Source: Zygnema cylindricum (taxonomy: Eukaryota > Streptophyta > Zygnematophyceae > Zygnematales > Zygnemataceae). Taken from it: DNA of 64,000 nucleotides. Positions 11,527-22,705 of the stretch are shown piece after piece. The DNA lies in NCBI GenBank assembly GCA_037447655.1, contig JBBHKE010000943.1:265550-329549 (forward strand), given 5' to 3'. Position numbers and translations under genes: made by a program. Positions within the stretch are counted from its first letter, which is position 1. Every line of letters begins with the position of its first letter. The notes beneath the pieces were generated by a model. The model worked only from the letters and a program-made list of their open reading frames with translations. It was not told the DNA's origin and ran no database searches.

Positions 11527-12514
11527 TGTTGAAATTAAAGGTATTTTCTAGGTTATTTAATTGATTTAAGTAGGAGAAGATAAAAGCAGAGGCAGCGTAC
11601 TTCTAGCTTTCTCTCTCTAGCCTCCATACTTGTCGTAGTCACTGAGGGCTTGAGAGAAAGCTAGCCATGGCTGCCTATGCTCCTTCTAGAGTTAGAAAGC
11701 AGATCCTTGGTAAAATTACCAAAAGAATTGACGGACCCAGGATTTGACCTTGGAACCTACCGTCCGTCAAAGTAGCCGTTAGTCTTACCCTGTAGTCTAA
11801 GACCAGTGCTGAAGTATATTAGATACAATAGCTACTTAATCTTGACGATATCGAGAAGTTCGGTTTACTAAAAAACAGACCACAATCACACAGACACAGT
11901 AAAATAGAATTACACCGAAAAGTACTACTTGTATTTTAAACGGCTATAAATTAAGGTCAACATCAATCCTATAGTGGAGAAAGAAGTCGGCATCGCGGAA
12001 TGCTCGTTTTGGCGGTTTGCGGTCATAGTCACACTGGGTGACCCGTGGCATCATGACATTGGATGACGGCATCTCCGGGACATACTATGGCGAACCCGGA
12101 TATGGCAGGCAACGTCTTTCTGGCCATATCGTACAATAGCTGTACAAAAAGTACTCTGGACCAAGTACCTTTCTCTACTATACACTCAATTGATTCACTT
12201 TGTATATCAGTAGTAGAGGTTTTAGAGAAGGGTTAAGGACTTAGAAAATTAGAGGTAGCCGCCTCTCTCTCAGAGTGCTCTTGTATAAAAAGTCATCTTT
12301 GACCATTGATAATTAACAGCTCAAGGGAGCAAATTCTGGGATTCTTTTTGTGACAGACTCAGGGGAGTCAGTTCTTCCAAAAGGGTGCACTTTGGTTAGT
12401 CTCTATACTGTCAGTGTGTCAGCTATACTCACACAAAGACCAAGAGATTCATGTTATTTTAGAGGCTTCTGGTAAGCTGCCTACTCTAATTACTAATGGA
12501 GGTCTCAGAGTTCT
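11527..12514 (+). repeat. 3' LTR of A1
   Basis: Starts TGTTGAAATT; the expected TGCA end is degraded to TTCTA near 12515. It aligns along its length with 1-764. It carries the tRNA-like module (11725-11805), a TATA region near 12290 and, 20 bases from the end, a copy of the gag ATG (12496). Confidence 0.88.
11725..11805 (-). other. tRNA-like hairpin with B-box, antisense in A1 3' LTR
   Basis: On the minus strand TTGACGGAC and GTCCGTCAA form a 9-bp outer stem around a loop with GGTCAAATCC (B-box-like). An A-box-like TAAGACTAACGG lies upstream. The start of the window (1-60) holds the remnant of the same module in the 5' LTR. Confidence 0.5.
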
Positions 12515-12521
12515 AGATGGT

Positions 12522-12922
12522 AAGAGGAACCATGGCTCGCGTTTTGAGAAGCGTCACTTTGAAAGCCATGTCATACAATGGCCATACAATAAGTACATCG
12601 CCTAGTGTACCTTTTTGTACTATATAGTGTTTTTATTGGACTAAGGTTTAGTGGTAGGCAGTCGTAAGTAGGCAGACAAAGACTTAGTGAAATTCAGATA
12701 CCTCTCTCTAAGAGAGCTTGTAACTATAAAGGTCATCTTTGACCAGCCACAACATATTGCTCTGGGGAGCAAATTCAGTGATTCTTTTTGCGTTTGACTC
12801 AGAGGAGTCTTGTCCTCACAAGGGTGAGAGTGGTCAGAATATTTGTGTGCCTGGGTGGTGCTTATTCAGCGGGAAAGTAGAAAGGGCAAATATTATCCTA
12901 GAGGCTTTACATAGGCTGCTCA
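12522..12922 (+). repeat. LTR fragment, type G
   Basis: Matches the U3/R part of the type-G LTRs at 20103-20535 (inverted) and 20910-21321, including AAGTACATCGCC, the TATA-like CTATATAGTG and ACTATAAAGGTCATCTTTGACC. It begins right after the A1 3' LTR, so A1 may have inserted into it. It stops at GGCTGCTCA, short of the LTR end. Confidence 0.75.
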
Positions 12923-13107
12923 ACAGAATTGCAACTTATCATTCAGAAAAGTCCACTCAGAAACGGCCACGTGGCGAATGTGAACAATGATTTGTAGGGC
13001 GCGCACACTTTGTGGCTACGCTAACCCTAAGATTCTGTATGATTGGATGGCTACCATAAAATCTGGATATTTGTTCAGCATTTCGTACATTTCTAAGAAC
13101 TGTTATC

Positions 13108-13300
13108 GATTTAGGGTGAAATTCCATTAGGCATCCCAGTAATTGTACGGGAAATTTTACTAAAGGGCATGCCTTCCATTAGGTCGCGTCTATAAACCTG
13201 CGTGGCTCATTCTGGTTGGTAACACGTACGTTATTATTCGATGCTTAAAATCTTGAAAGAATCATTGAATGCAATGTCAGAACGCAATATCTCTACGAGC
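13108..13300 (+). repeat. Dispersed repeat R1, copy 1
   Basis: Same order and strand as 38022-38210: both start AGGGTG...TCCATTAGGC, then AATTGTACGG, TTTACTAAAGGGC, TGCCTTCCATT and GTCGCG. No coding potential. Probably a non-autonomous DNA transposon end. The stretch 12923-13107 shows nothing identifiable. Confidence 0.6.
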
Positions 13301-13722
13301 GGAGGTAATTTCTGTAATAGCGGAGATAATATCTGTACCAACGAACGTAATAAATGACTCGTACTGAGGGCATTAAATGTACTACCCAAAATTTCACAAC
13401 GCAACGACAAAAAGGCGGCGCCAAACTTTGATGGTGGGAGCGTGACGGGATCATTTCGGCGGATTCTCAGCCACCCTGGCGAAAGGCACAGAGCTCTTGC
13501 GATGTGTACACACATACGCGCGCGCTCAACGTGGATTCTTTTTACCTTTTCCACACGGCCTATTTTTACACATTCTGTATTCCAAAATTGTCCTCACTGT
13601 GCATGGTCTTAGAAAACTGTAGGGTTGGTGACGTGGCGTCACAGATTAAAAGCGTAATTGAATCCGACGGTCCTAATTTACGCCTAAAACCTTGGACAAT
13701 TTTTGTAATGTTGTTTTTGTTG

Positions 13723-13768
<46 letters not shown>
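13723..13768. repeat. A-run followed by (AT)n microsatellite
   Basis: A poly-A run, then an uninterrupted AT dinucleotide tract. 13300-13720 has no recognisable gene. Confidence 0.95.
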
Positions 13769-13770
<2 letters not shown>

Positions 13771-13959
13771 GATTTTGTACGAAACGGTACGGCATTTAGT
13801 ATAAAACACCAAGTCCACCCTTATAGTATCAAAAACAACTGTTAATGTAATAAACCAACACGTGTTAATTTTTGGTCTAACAAATTGAGCTTGCAGAAAC
13901 GGATGACGTGTCAAAAATAACCGAAGACACGCTTCAAGGTGACTGTACTTTCGATCATA

Positions 13960-14525
13960 ATTCCTTCTCGAACCTTCGGCCATCGATGCCTGATATCGTT
14001 TTTTTACTTTTTTTTTCCTTATCTACCACCAATTACAACGTGCAGATAATCAAAAGAAAGGATTTTCGAAGACCTTTCTATCCAAACCCAAATAAACTCT
14101 TTCCGTTGCTTTTTTTAACCTAGTCCAGCCTGTCAGATTTGGCCACCTTTTTACTTTTGTTTTTTGGTTTTTTCACGCCTAATTTTACATCCCTCTAATC
14201 AGCAGAGGAATGCTTTGCCTTCGTCGCACAGAGACATAACATCTTTCCACGTGTCGCTTTGCTATGTTCGCTTTCCAAACTCTTGAATCTTCGGCTTTGC
14301 CTGCCTGTTATCGTTTTTTAGCTTTCATTTTCTATATCTGCCGCCAATTTTAGCGTGCAGGTACTCAAGAGAAAGGATTTCCCAAGACCTTTCTATTGAT
14401 ATCCAAATCAGCTCTCTCCGTTTTATATTTTACACTTGATCCGGCCTGTAAAATTCGGTCCCCTTTCTCAATTTACTTTTTTGGTTTTTTCGCACCTGTT
14501 TTTCCGTCCCCTACTCAACAGTGTG
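13960..14525 (+). repeat. Two-unit tandem repeat, ~315 bp period, upstream of the zinc-finger ORF
   Basis: 13966-14210 and 14281-14525 align: TCTCGAACCTTCGGC / TCTTGAATCTTCGGC, then TATCG, GCGTGCAG/ACGTGCAG, AGAAAGGAT, AAGACCTTTCTAT, TTTGGTTTTTTC. The units are diverged. Tandem 5' units directly before an ORF resemble the promoter monomers of some non-LTR retrotransposons; that reading is inference. Confidence 0.7.
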
Positions 14526-14812
14526 GACATCTTGTTGGAGGACACCCTGGTGGCAATTTCGAATCTTCCACCCTACCAATGCGCCTGACATCTGGTGAGC
14601 GTACCACACCAAAGTAGCTTCCCGGCCACCCAGGTGGTGAAGACAACAAGAGAACCAACGAAACACAAAACCTTAGGACAAAGACAAACCAAAAGACAAA
14701 AGGACGAGGAAAAAAAAAAAAAATAACCACAACCATAGAAACACACACGCGGGTGTTGGGTTTTGCATTTCCACTTTTAGTTGGGTAATTTTGGTTTTCT
14801 TCGCCTTTCCCT

Positions 14813-15533
14813 ATGGCTCCTCAAAAACGGCGGGCATCACGATCACCTTCCCCGTCATCTCCCACCCGTTTGCGACTGTATCAAAACTATCTCTCGAGGG
14901 AGTCTCACCCTTCTGTTCCTCAAATAACCACTGTCGCCTCCCCACCTCCGCCCTCTTCCCAACCTTTTGACTCCAACACTCCCTCCAACCACATTTCTTC
15001 TCCCCTACCTGTGATGCTCAATCCCCTTTCAATATCTACACCACGTTATTGTCCTCCTCATCGTCGGGAGCCATCCAACATTATCTTTGGCCCCTATCCC
15101 AAACTCTCCCCTTCCACAACCACATTTGGTCACATGTTCAACCCCTCCTCCTCTAACCCCTCCCACCTTGGTTCCCCCACCCATGCCAACCCCTGCGCCC
15201 AATAACCCTCCCACCACCTAACCTATTGCATCTCTCTCTCAAGCTCCTCCCTCTACCTCTCAACCTTCAAGCAACCTAGCTCCTCGTCCTCCTCCCCTTG
15301 CCAACCCTTCTTCACATGCTCCAACTTCTCGAGTTCCTTGTCCGAGATGTGGGAAAATCTACACTGCCAGTGCCGATTTTACGAGACATGTGAGAGCGTC
15401 TCCAAAGGTTGCTTCGGCTCCATCGCCGTTGCCTTGTCCAGGCGGCCCTCCTCTTACCAATAACCCCAATCCACAACACCCCTCTCATAGTGATTTGGAG
15501 TTTATCCGCAACCTTAATGTGTCAGGCTGTTAC
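14813..15533 (+). pseudogene. Pro/Ser-rich ORF with CX2C zinc finger, possibly a non-LTR element 5' part
   Basis: Starts MAPQKRRASRSPSPSS at 14813 and is very rich in Pro and Ser. The first frame stops at 15205 and coding character continues in another frame. There, near 15340-15395, lies CPRCGKIYTASADFTRH, a CX2C-X12-H finger like the N-terminal fingers of R2-type LINE proteins. It is cut at 15533 by the left end of element F. No reverse transcriptase is visible, so it could equally be a fragment of a host gene. The frame change may be decay or an intron. Confidence 0.35.
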
Positions 15534-16160
15534 CGTAGGATCTTAAGCAAAAGACATTCACTCAAAATCTGTCACAAAACATAAATCATTTACACAGCGG
15601 AAGCTCATAATAGACAAGAGGAATACTCAGCCAAACACATTTATAAGTGTTCTTGGCCGAAGCCTCTTTACATCATCTCTTCTCTCTTCTCTCTCTTCTC
15701 TTTAAATATTCTCTTAATCTAAGATTAATCCTCTATGATTCAATCATATAAGATTCAATACTCTTCACATGTACACTGCTGTCTATATACCGCTACTCTG
15801 CACTAAGAGACAACAAGGTAAGACAAGCAAGACTTAGCGTAGCGACGAAGTCAGAGTGCACACTGCAAGTGAAAGTTCCACGAAGAAAGTAGCACACGCT
15901 TTCTTCCTTTGAACGACTAACTCCAAATGTTGACTTAAACACGTGTCGCTCCACTAACACACCTGCAAGCAAATTGAAACACCTGCGCACGAAAACAAAA
16001 AGTGAGCGAAACGAAATAGAACATTTCGTTCGCGGATATCAAAAGTACCGTCGCGAAACGACGTAAAACTTTTTGTATAATGACGCAACACTTCGCGTCA
16101 AGGAAACAAATGTTGTTATGACGTTTTGCGAAATTTCGCGAAAACGACAATAATCGAACA
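15534..16160 (-). repeat. Family-C LTR (3' LTR of F)
   Basis: On the minus strand starts TGTTCGATTATTGTCG and ends TTAAGATCCTACG (TACA expected). It corresponds throughout to the 621-bp LTR at 48077-48697 and lacks the 118-bp duplication of 41834-42572. The PPT (AGAGGGGGAT) lies at 16161-16172. Confidence 0.85.
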
Positions 16161-16193
16161 ATCCCCCTCTTATTGTCGGAATCGCCAAACTTT

Positions 16194-16680
16194 TCAATAT
16201 AATCCAAGTTTTGGTCGCCCCCTCTCAAACACAACATGTGTGGCAACATTTGTCAACAAATCAGCCGCCTCCTCTTTTGTTGGTACGTACAAAAATACAA
16301 TCTCGTTTGCAATAACCAAATCTCTTACAAAATGCCATTGGATCCTGATGTGTTTCGTCCTCTTGAGAAACACTAGATTTTTCCCCAACGCCATCGAACT
16401 CATGCCGTCAAAATAAATCGTCATATAACCAATAGGAATGCTTAACTCACGTAACATCTCCTTAATCCAAATCAAAGCCTTAGCTGCATGACACGCAACC
16501 ATATACTCAGATTCTATGGAACTTAACACAACCGTAGGTTATAGCCTAGAACTCCATGAGATCGTGGCTCCTCCAAAAATAAATAAGTATCCTAACGTGG
16601 ACTTACTTGAATCACAATCGCCGCCCCAATCCGCGTCACAATAACCAACACAATCCAAATAAATATTGTCCGAAGTAAAT
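16194..16680 (-). pseudogene. F RNase H domain, family-C derived
   Basis: C-terminal RNase H of copia Pol: SSIESEYMVACHAAKALIW, DGMSSMALGKN and KHIRIQWHFVRD match the family-C copy at 47570-48043. One active-site Asp context (SDSMSSM in C) is DGMSSM here. The ORF is open from 16529 to 16194, with a stop just upstream (near 16539). The junction with family-A sequence is at about 16679-16682, within the domain. Confidence 0.82.
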
Positions 16681-19609
16681 TCATCGGAGCATCACCATAA
16701 ATGGCATCACTCCAAGTAGTGATGTCAGTATTCTCCCCACCCAAATGCAACCATAGATCCCTAGTTCCTATCAAATATCTAAGGACTCTCTTAGCTGCCT
16801 CCCAATCCCTCTTAGTGGGAGCATTTAGACTTCTACTTAGCACTCCTACAGTTGCAGCTAAATCCGGCCGGTTACAATTCACAAAATAGATTAGGCTTTC
16901 CACTACTTGCATGTAAGGAATAGTCTGCATGAACTTTTGTTCTTCAGGAGATAATTCCTAGTCTAAGACTATGACTCCTTCTTCCTCACTCCCCTCAGTT
17001 CCCTTCTTCAACTCCATTGGAGTTGTACAACTATTAGCTTTATCCATCTGAAATTTTTCAAGCATGTTCCCTATTGCTTCCTTTTGAGTCAATCTTATAA
17101 TCTTTCTTTTTCAGTCTCTTTCTTCTTAAATTCCCAAAATATATTTTGCTTCCCCCATATCCTTCATTTCAAATCTCCCCTTAAGATCGGTTTTCAGTTT
17201 ATTAATTTTTTCCATTGATTTACTTAAAACAAGCAAATCATCAACATAAATTGCAATAAATATAAAACCTTCCTCATGTTCGAAAATATAGATTGAGTGA
17301 TCTGAGCTGATCCGGATATATCCCAGACCGGTAAGAAACTCATCAAGCTTCTTATTCCACTGTCGAGGCGCCTGTTTCAAACCATAAAGAGATTTAATCA
17401 GCCGGCATACCTTACTCTCTTCTCCTTCCTCCACAAACCCTTCGGGTTGTCGCATAAAGATCTCCTCTTCCAATTCTCCATGCAAAAAGGTTGTTTTGAT
17501 GTCCATTCGGTGCACTTCCATGTCTTTCGCTGCTGCTAGACTGAGAAGTATGTGGACGGAGGGAAATTTGACTAACGGGGCAAAGGTTTCCTCGTAGTGA
17601 ATTCCCTCCTTTTGTGTAAATCCCTTTGCCACTATTCTCGCCTTCTAGCGCTCGATTGTGTTATCTGGGTTCAGTTTTAATTTGAAAACCCACTTACAAC
17701 CGATTGGTTTTCGGTTAGGTGTACAATCCACCAGCTCCCAAGTATCGGCTACCATAATTGAGGCCATCTCCTTATTGATGGCTGTCTTCCACCTGTTTCT
17801 TTCTGGACAAGTCATTGCCTCTCCATAAGTCTGAGGTTCATCTTGATGAGATAGCTTTGTAACCTTGTTATTAACCTATTTTTTTTGCAATATTTTGCTA
17901 CTTCTCCTCCCCCCCTCAAAATCTGAGGCCGAAATAGATAGTTCTTATGGATTCTTTCGAACAATCTCGGCTTCTCCCCTATCCCTTGATTCCGAATCAA
18001 TTTCCACCACGTCTTTCGCTTCGGGTAGAGTTGTCACTAGAGTTTCAACAGCCGAGTCCTTTTCGGTCTGATTTGTACCTGCAAGAATGTCATCTTCTCT
18101 AAAACTTGGATAGTTAGGAAGCTCAAAGTCATTGGAAATTTCTGACTCAAATCTGATTTTTACTGACTTTGTATATTTGAAGGGATCCACAGACTATCCT
18201 TCATCCATAACTACTAGATGCTTTACTAAGATTATATCTTCCCTTTTTAGATCATAAACTCTATATCCTTGAACATCCTCATCATATCCTAATACGTATC
18301 CTGGTTTTCCTCTAGGATCTAGCTTCGAATTAGACCGATCTGTAACTAGACTGAATACTTGACTGCCGAAAACTTTTAAGTGAGATATGTCTAGTTTCTG
18401 GCCTGTCCATCTCTCATAAGGCGTTTGATCTTTTATAACTGAAGTAAGAACTCTATTTTTTAGGTAATTAGCACTGTTCATTGCTTCTTCCCAAAACCTT
18501 TTTCCTATCTTCTTATATGACAACATACTTCTAGCACTATCACTTAGTGTTCTATTTAACCTTTCAGCTACTCCATTCTAATCCGGGTTTTCTGGAACTG
18601 TCTTTTGGTGTTGAACCCCATCTTCCCTCAGAAAAATCCTCAAACTGGTTAGAAGTATACTCCCCACCATTGTCACTACTTATTATTTTGATTGGAGTTT
18701 CATGGAGTTTTTCGCTCCATGCTTTATATTGTCTAAAACAATCTTGAGCTTCGGGCTTGTTTTTCAAAAAATACACCCGGGAATACCGAGACTAATCATC
18801 AGTGATAGTCATCATAAATCTCTTCCCCCCCAGTGAGGGCACTTTAGCCGGTCCCCAAATATCAGTGTGTACTAGATCTAGAATTTTTTCTCCCTTATAG
18901 GTTGTTGTTTTAGGAAAGGGTAATGTGTGTGCTTTACCTTGAGCACATCCACTACAATCACTTATATTATCACTCTCACTGAAGTGAATCCCTTCCACCA
19001 CTCCCATCTTTTTCATCTCTCTTAACTTATCTAGATTCACATGCCCAAGCCTCTTATGCCACATCATAATATCATGAACACCAGCATAATAAATTTTCTT
19101 TGTTTCATTACTTATAATCAACCTTAACATCCCTGGCTACCTTTCTTAGTAATGAAATAGACATCCTCCTCAAAACTAGCAGTAAAGACTCCTGCCCTAG
19201 TGCTAGTAAAAAAACCCTTATCATCTAATACAGATGTAGAGATGAGGTTTTTGTTCAGCTTCGGAATAAACAATACATCGGAGAATGTTACTATGGATGT
19301 CTTTCCTTCTACTAACACTTTCAAATCTACAGATCCTACAAGAGTAGTGGTGACTATCCTTCATCCCCGTTCTCTATCTCTGCGGTGGGAATCTTTCTTA
19401 TCTTAGTGAATAGGTGCCTATCTTTACACATGTGCATAGAGGCACTTGAATCTATAATCTAGCCTGCCTCACCTTTCAATCCACCATAAGCACATTTCTG
19501 CCTTCGTGGAATATCGACCTCGTTTTTCGTCTCCAACTCCTCATCCAAAAGGAGCTCATCGTCCTTGTCCTCGGATTCCGCCTCATGTACCTGTGTCACA
19601 AGGGCCTTT
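16681..19609 (-). pseudogene. F pol: protease to RNase H start, family-A derived
   Basis: Decayed minus-strand copia Pol. The protease DSG region lies near 19440-19470. GAG-pre-integrase (WHKRLGHV ... CSGCAQ) lies at about 18940-19070, and the integrase (HTDIWGP; SDNGGEY) at 18860 and 18670. RT shows GDL..-type fingers and IAIYVDDLLVLSKS near 17220-17260. In-frame stops include TAG at about 19459 (Trp in D), TAG near 18580 (Gln in D), TAA at 17126-17128 (Gln in D) and TGA at 17111-17113. The last is at the same codon as the TGA at 59776 in D. Confidence 0.85.
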
Positions 19610-20102
19610 TTCTTTCCTCTCGGGGTACCATCGGTCTGCCCCTCCTTTAACCGAAGCTCGGTTAGCTTAGTGCACTCTGCCATATAGTGCCTCGATTTCT
19701 TACAAAAATGACATAAACCTTTGGGAGCCCTTGGTCTGAACTCGTCCGCCTGATTTTTTTGCTCCCTTCCCCCATAGTTTCCGACTGGTTTTCGAAAATC
19801 CTTGTTCCTCCAATCGGTCGAAGTTGCCAAGGCATAGCCACTCTTTCCTCCCTTTCGGATCTCAATCGTATTCTCCCGAACGAGAATCATCCCTACCACT
19901 GAGTTCCATATCCACCTTGAGGCCGGTAAGTCTAACACACGGTTGACTATGTTCTCGAACTTATCGGGTAACATCATCAATAAACTGTTAACCTTTTCTT
20001 TTTCACTAAAATCTTTTCCTGCACTCTCTAGCTCCATGAAGAGTGTAGCAAGCTCATTGCAAAAATCTAACATTTCCCCCCCTTTGTATACATATTCCTT
20101 AA
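19610..20102 (-). pseudogene. F gag, N-terminus deleted
   Basis: Gag reads from KEYVYKGGEMLDFCNEL (20102 downward) to the zinc knuckle CHFCKKSRHYMAEC (~19690-19720). The intact family copy has about 165 codons before this point. Here the LTR end joins Gag directly, so PBS and Gag N-terminus are missing. The remaining frame is open to the TAG at 19459. Confidence 0.85.
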
Positions 20103-20535
20103 TGGAATTCTGTGGTCTCCATTGACCCAGAGAATGAGCAGCTTATGTAAAGCCTCTAGGATAATATTTGCCCCTTCTACTTTCCCGCTGAATAAGCGCC
20201 GCCTAGGCACACAAATATTCTGGCCACTCTCACCCCTGTGAGGACAAGACTCCCCTGAATCAAACGCACAAAAAATCACTGAATTTGCTCCCCTGAGCAG
20301 TAAGTTATGGTTGGTCAAAGATGACCTTTATAGTTACAAGCTCTTTTAGAGAGAGGTACCTAAATTTCACTAAGTCCTAGTTTGCCTACTTACGACTGCC
20401 TACTACTAAACCCTAGTCCAATAGAAACACTATATAGTACAAGAAGGTACATTAGGCGATGTACTAATTGTATGGCCATTGTACGACATGGCTTTCAAAG
20501 TGACGCTTGTCAAATGGTTGCCGCGATATTTAGAA
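20103..20535 (-). repeat. Type-G LTR (5' LTR of F), truncated
   Basis: On the minus strand it carries ACTATAAAGGTCATCTTTGACC, then ATGGAGACCACAGAATTCCA at its end, as in 21302-21321. Its outer (U3) part is missing where it meets the + oriented LTR at about 20535. Confidence 0.75.
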
Positions 20536-21321
20536 AGTGGCGGAGTTAGAAGTAGAGGATATTTTACCAAAATGCTGCCAAGGCCCAGATTTGAACCGGG
20601 GTCTGCGACCTCGATGTGGTCGTATGTTTTGACCACTAAGGCGTTATCGAAACGATACACGTGACAGGTTTCAAAGATATATAAACAATAACGCGACAGC
20701 TAATTAACACCAGACTAACGAAAAGGAACAATTCATGCATGTACGCGAATCTAAACCGTGTAAAATATGTTTTGATCGGACGGCCGGCATAATAGCCGCC
20801 ACGCGAAGTGAGCTTTTGGCGGCATACGGAGATAGCGTCACGCGGTGCCACGTGGCGCCACATTATTTGATATCGGAGAAGATGGGAGGAGGAACTATGG
20901 CTTTCGATCTGATAGGTGTCACCTTGTAGACCTTGTCGTACAATGGTCGTACAATAAGTACATCGCCCATTGTACCTTCTTGTACTATATAGTGTTCTTA
21001 TTGGACTAGGGTTTAGTAGTAGGTAGTCGTGAGTAGGCAGACCAAGACTTAGTGATATTTAGGGACCTCTCTCTAAGAGAGCTTGTAACTATAAAGGTCA
21101 TCTTTGACCACCCATAACTTACTACATAGGGGAGCAAATTCAGTGATTTTTTTTTTTCGTTTGACTCAAGGGAGTCTTGTCCTCACAAGGGTGAGGGTGG
21201 TCAGAATATTTTTGTGCTTGGGCGGCGCTTATTCAGTGGGAAAGTGGAAGGGGCTAATATTATCTTAGAGGCTTTACATAGGCTGCTCATTCTGTGGGTC
21301 AATGGAGACCACAGAATTTCA
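20536..21321 (+). repeat. Type-G LTR, head to head with the F LTR
   Basis: Ends ATGGAGACCACAGAATTTCA at 21321, the same 20-base LTR-encoded start as in family A. The following sequence is neither PBS nor gag, so this is a solo or truncated LTR. It includes the tRNA-like module at 20578-20665. With 20103-20535 it forms an inverted repeat with arms of about 400 bp. Confidence 0.72.
20578..20665 (-). other. tRNA-like sequence with B-box in type-G LTR
   Basis: The minus strand reads CCCCGGTTCAAATCTGGG (perfect B-box GGTTCAAATC in a 5-bp T-stem). It is preceded by a 5-bp anticodon-like stem CGACC/GGTCG with a 7-base loop and by TTAGTGGTC (D-arm/A-box like). The acceptor ends do not pair well, so this is a tRNA relic or mimic and not a gene. 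Confidence 0.5.
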
Positions 21322-21649
21322 CCTAAAATTCTTAGTAACCACGAATGTATGACTAAATGGTGGATTGGCTGATTGTGTGTGTTGGTCGATATCCAATTGT
21401 GGGTTGTTATGGTGCTTTATAGTTCATTTATCGTTTTTAAATGAGAGTCATCGGTAGAGGTCACGACGCTTTTCGCACTGTTAAGACAACCCGCACCACC
21501 TGTCACCCAACGAGCGAGCCATGTACGGAAACGTACCTGTAATTGACCTTCCGGGGTAACCGGAGCGTTCATGCTCCCTTCACACGTGCAATGTCTGACA
21601 AGCTTTATGGCAAAAGTGCTTAGCTGGCACCGGGGCCGGCGCCACGAGG

Positions 21650-21995
21650 TGGTAAGGGTACTTTCACATGTAACTGAAACTTTAGTCTTGTAACTTTGTT
21701 TTTAGCGAAGATTCTCCTTACTACTTTCAGAACATTCGTAGGTAAAGAAATGAAATCGTTACTTTAGATTGTGACGGATGTAGACGTGGGTGTAATTTGT
21801 AACGGTTGTAGACGACTACAAAACTCGCGACAACTGATGACGTTTACAAAATAGCGACGGTTGTAGACGTCTAGCTACTTATGACATTGTAGATGTTTAG
21901 GATTTGTGACGTTTTGACGTCACGCTCAAATTATGACAGCGTCGACGTCACAAATTCTAAAACTTTCGGCCATGGTTTCTCGATTTTGTTTTTTA
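21650..21995 (+). repeat. Left long TIR
   Basis: Partner of 25715-26085; rich in TTGTAGACG and GACGTCAC motifs. Confidence 0.62.
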
Positions 21996-22575
21996 TTCGT
22001 TTCTCACTCTACTTGCAATCAAAATACGCCCAAAGATAGTCAAAAGAAATCGTTTTTAGAGATATTTAATTTGATACGTTATTGAAGTTTTTCATTGCGA
22101 GAATTGTGAGATAGATGCGGTAGTGGGAGAAGGAGAGAGAGAGGCGCTTCACGGACTTCTCTTTTGCGAAATGGCGTCCGTTGGTCGAGACCCTTCCACG
22201 GCCCATGTACGGAAAAAAGCGCACGGAAAAAGTCACGCACAGGCTGGGAAACGTTGTAGTGGGTTTTTTTTTTGGTACTCCTTGCACAAAAAATGTCAAA
22301 AACTTCCGACACGTGCGACAGCTTAGTTACGACTTCGGATTTTCTCGTTTTTTTCTAAGGGCGTAAGGGCGTAGTTATATCAGACGTAAAGTGAGGTATA
22401 TTACAGAATTTTGTACCTAGTTGTACCATCCCGTACTATCTCATCGTGAGTTTTTGGAAAAGAACAATACAGAAAATAAGATTACGATTCCCCGAGGATG
22501 TGGGAGAAAGCATCGACTGTCCGATTGTATTTTGGTCTTCATCCGCGAAGCAATCGCTCCATCCGCCTCTATAAT

Positions 22576-22705
22576 GGTGAACCCACCTCTCGGAGGTGGG
22601 ATCACCAATAGAAAACCTGTAAAACCGCTACACGTGGACTATAAACACGTGCGATCACCAATAGAAAACTTGTAAAACCGCTACACGTGGACTATAAACA
22701 CGTGC
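22576..22705. repeat. GC-rich hairpin followed by a 53-bp tandem duplication
   Basis: 22576-22606 has 14-base arms (GGTGAACCCACCTC / GAGGTGGGATCACC, one mismatch) around TCG. A 53-bp unit starting GATCACCAATAG follows twice (22600-22652, 22653-22705). A related hairpin lies at 51818-51842. Confidence 0.85.

Larger units (their letters stand above)
1..12514 (+). mobile_element. Ty1/copia element A1, left end outside window, split by nested A2
   Basis: An LTR retrotransposon read as 5' LTR (1-764, its first part outside the window), PBS, gag, protease, pre-integrase zinc domain and integrase up to 3360. After an interruption by A2 (3361-9750) it continues as integrase C-terminus, reverse transcriptase and RNase H (9751-11513), then 3' LTR (11527-12514). 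The two coding halves join in frame once one 5-bp repeat is removed, and they align with the uninterrupted element at 55250-61696, so this is one element and not two. Domain order protease-integrase-RT-RNase H is diagnostic of Ty1/copia (Pseudoviridae). Several stops and frameshifts show that it is dead. Confidence 0.9.
15534..20535 (-). mobile_element. Chimeric Ty1/copia element F (family A body, family C 3' end)
   Basis: Minus-strand copia element. From right to left: a truncated type-G LTR (20535-20103), gag lacking its N-terminus, then Pol of family A down to about 16680. There the sequence switches to family C (RNase H end 16679-16194 and LTR 16160-15534, matching 47570-48697). Family A and C are clearly different copia lineages, so F is a recombinant. 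It has no PBS and many stops. Confidence 0.82.

Noticed and set aside
9751-12514. A separate third copia element
   Set aside because: It is the second half of A1: the reading frame and family alignment continue across the A2 insertion.
13684-13845. Open frames with Ile-Tyr repeats
   Set aside because: They come from the (AT)n microsatellite.
20578-20665. A functional tRNA gene on the minus strand
   Set aside because: The T-arm and an anticodon-like stem are good, but the acceptor ends do not pair, position 33 is not T, and related versions lie at the same place inside several LTRs.
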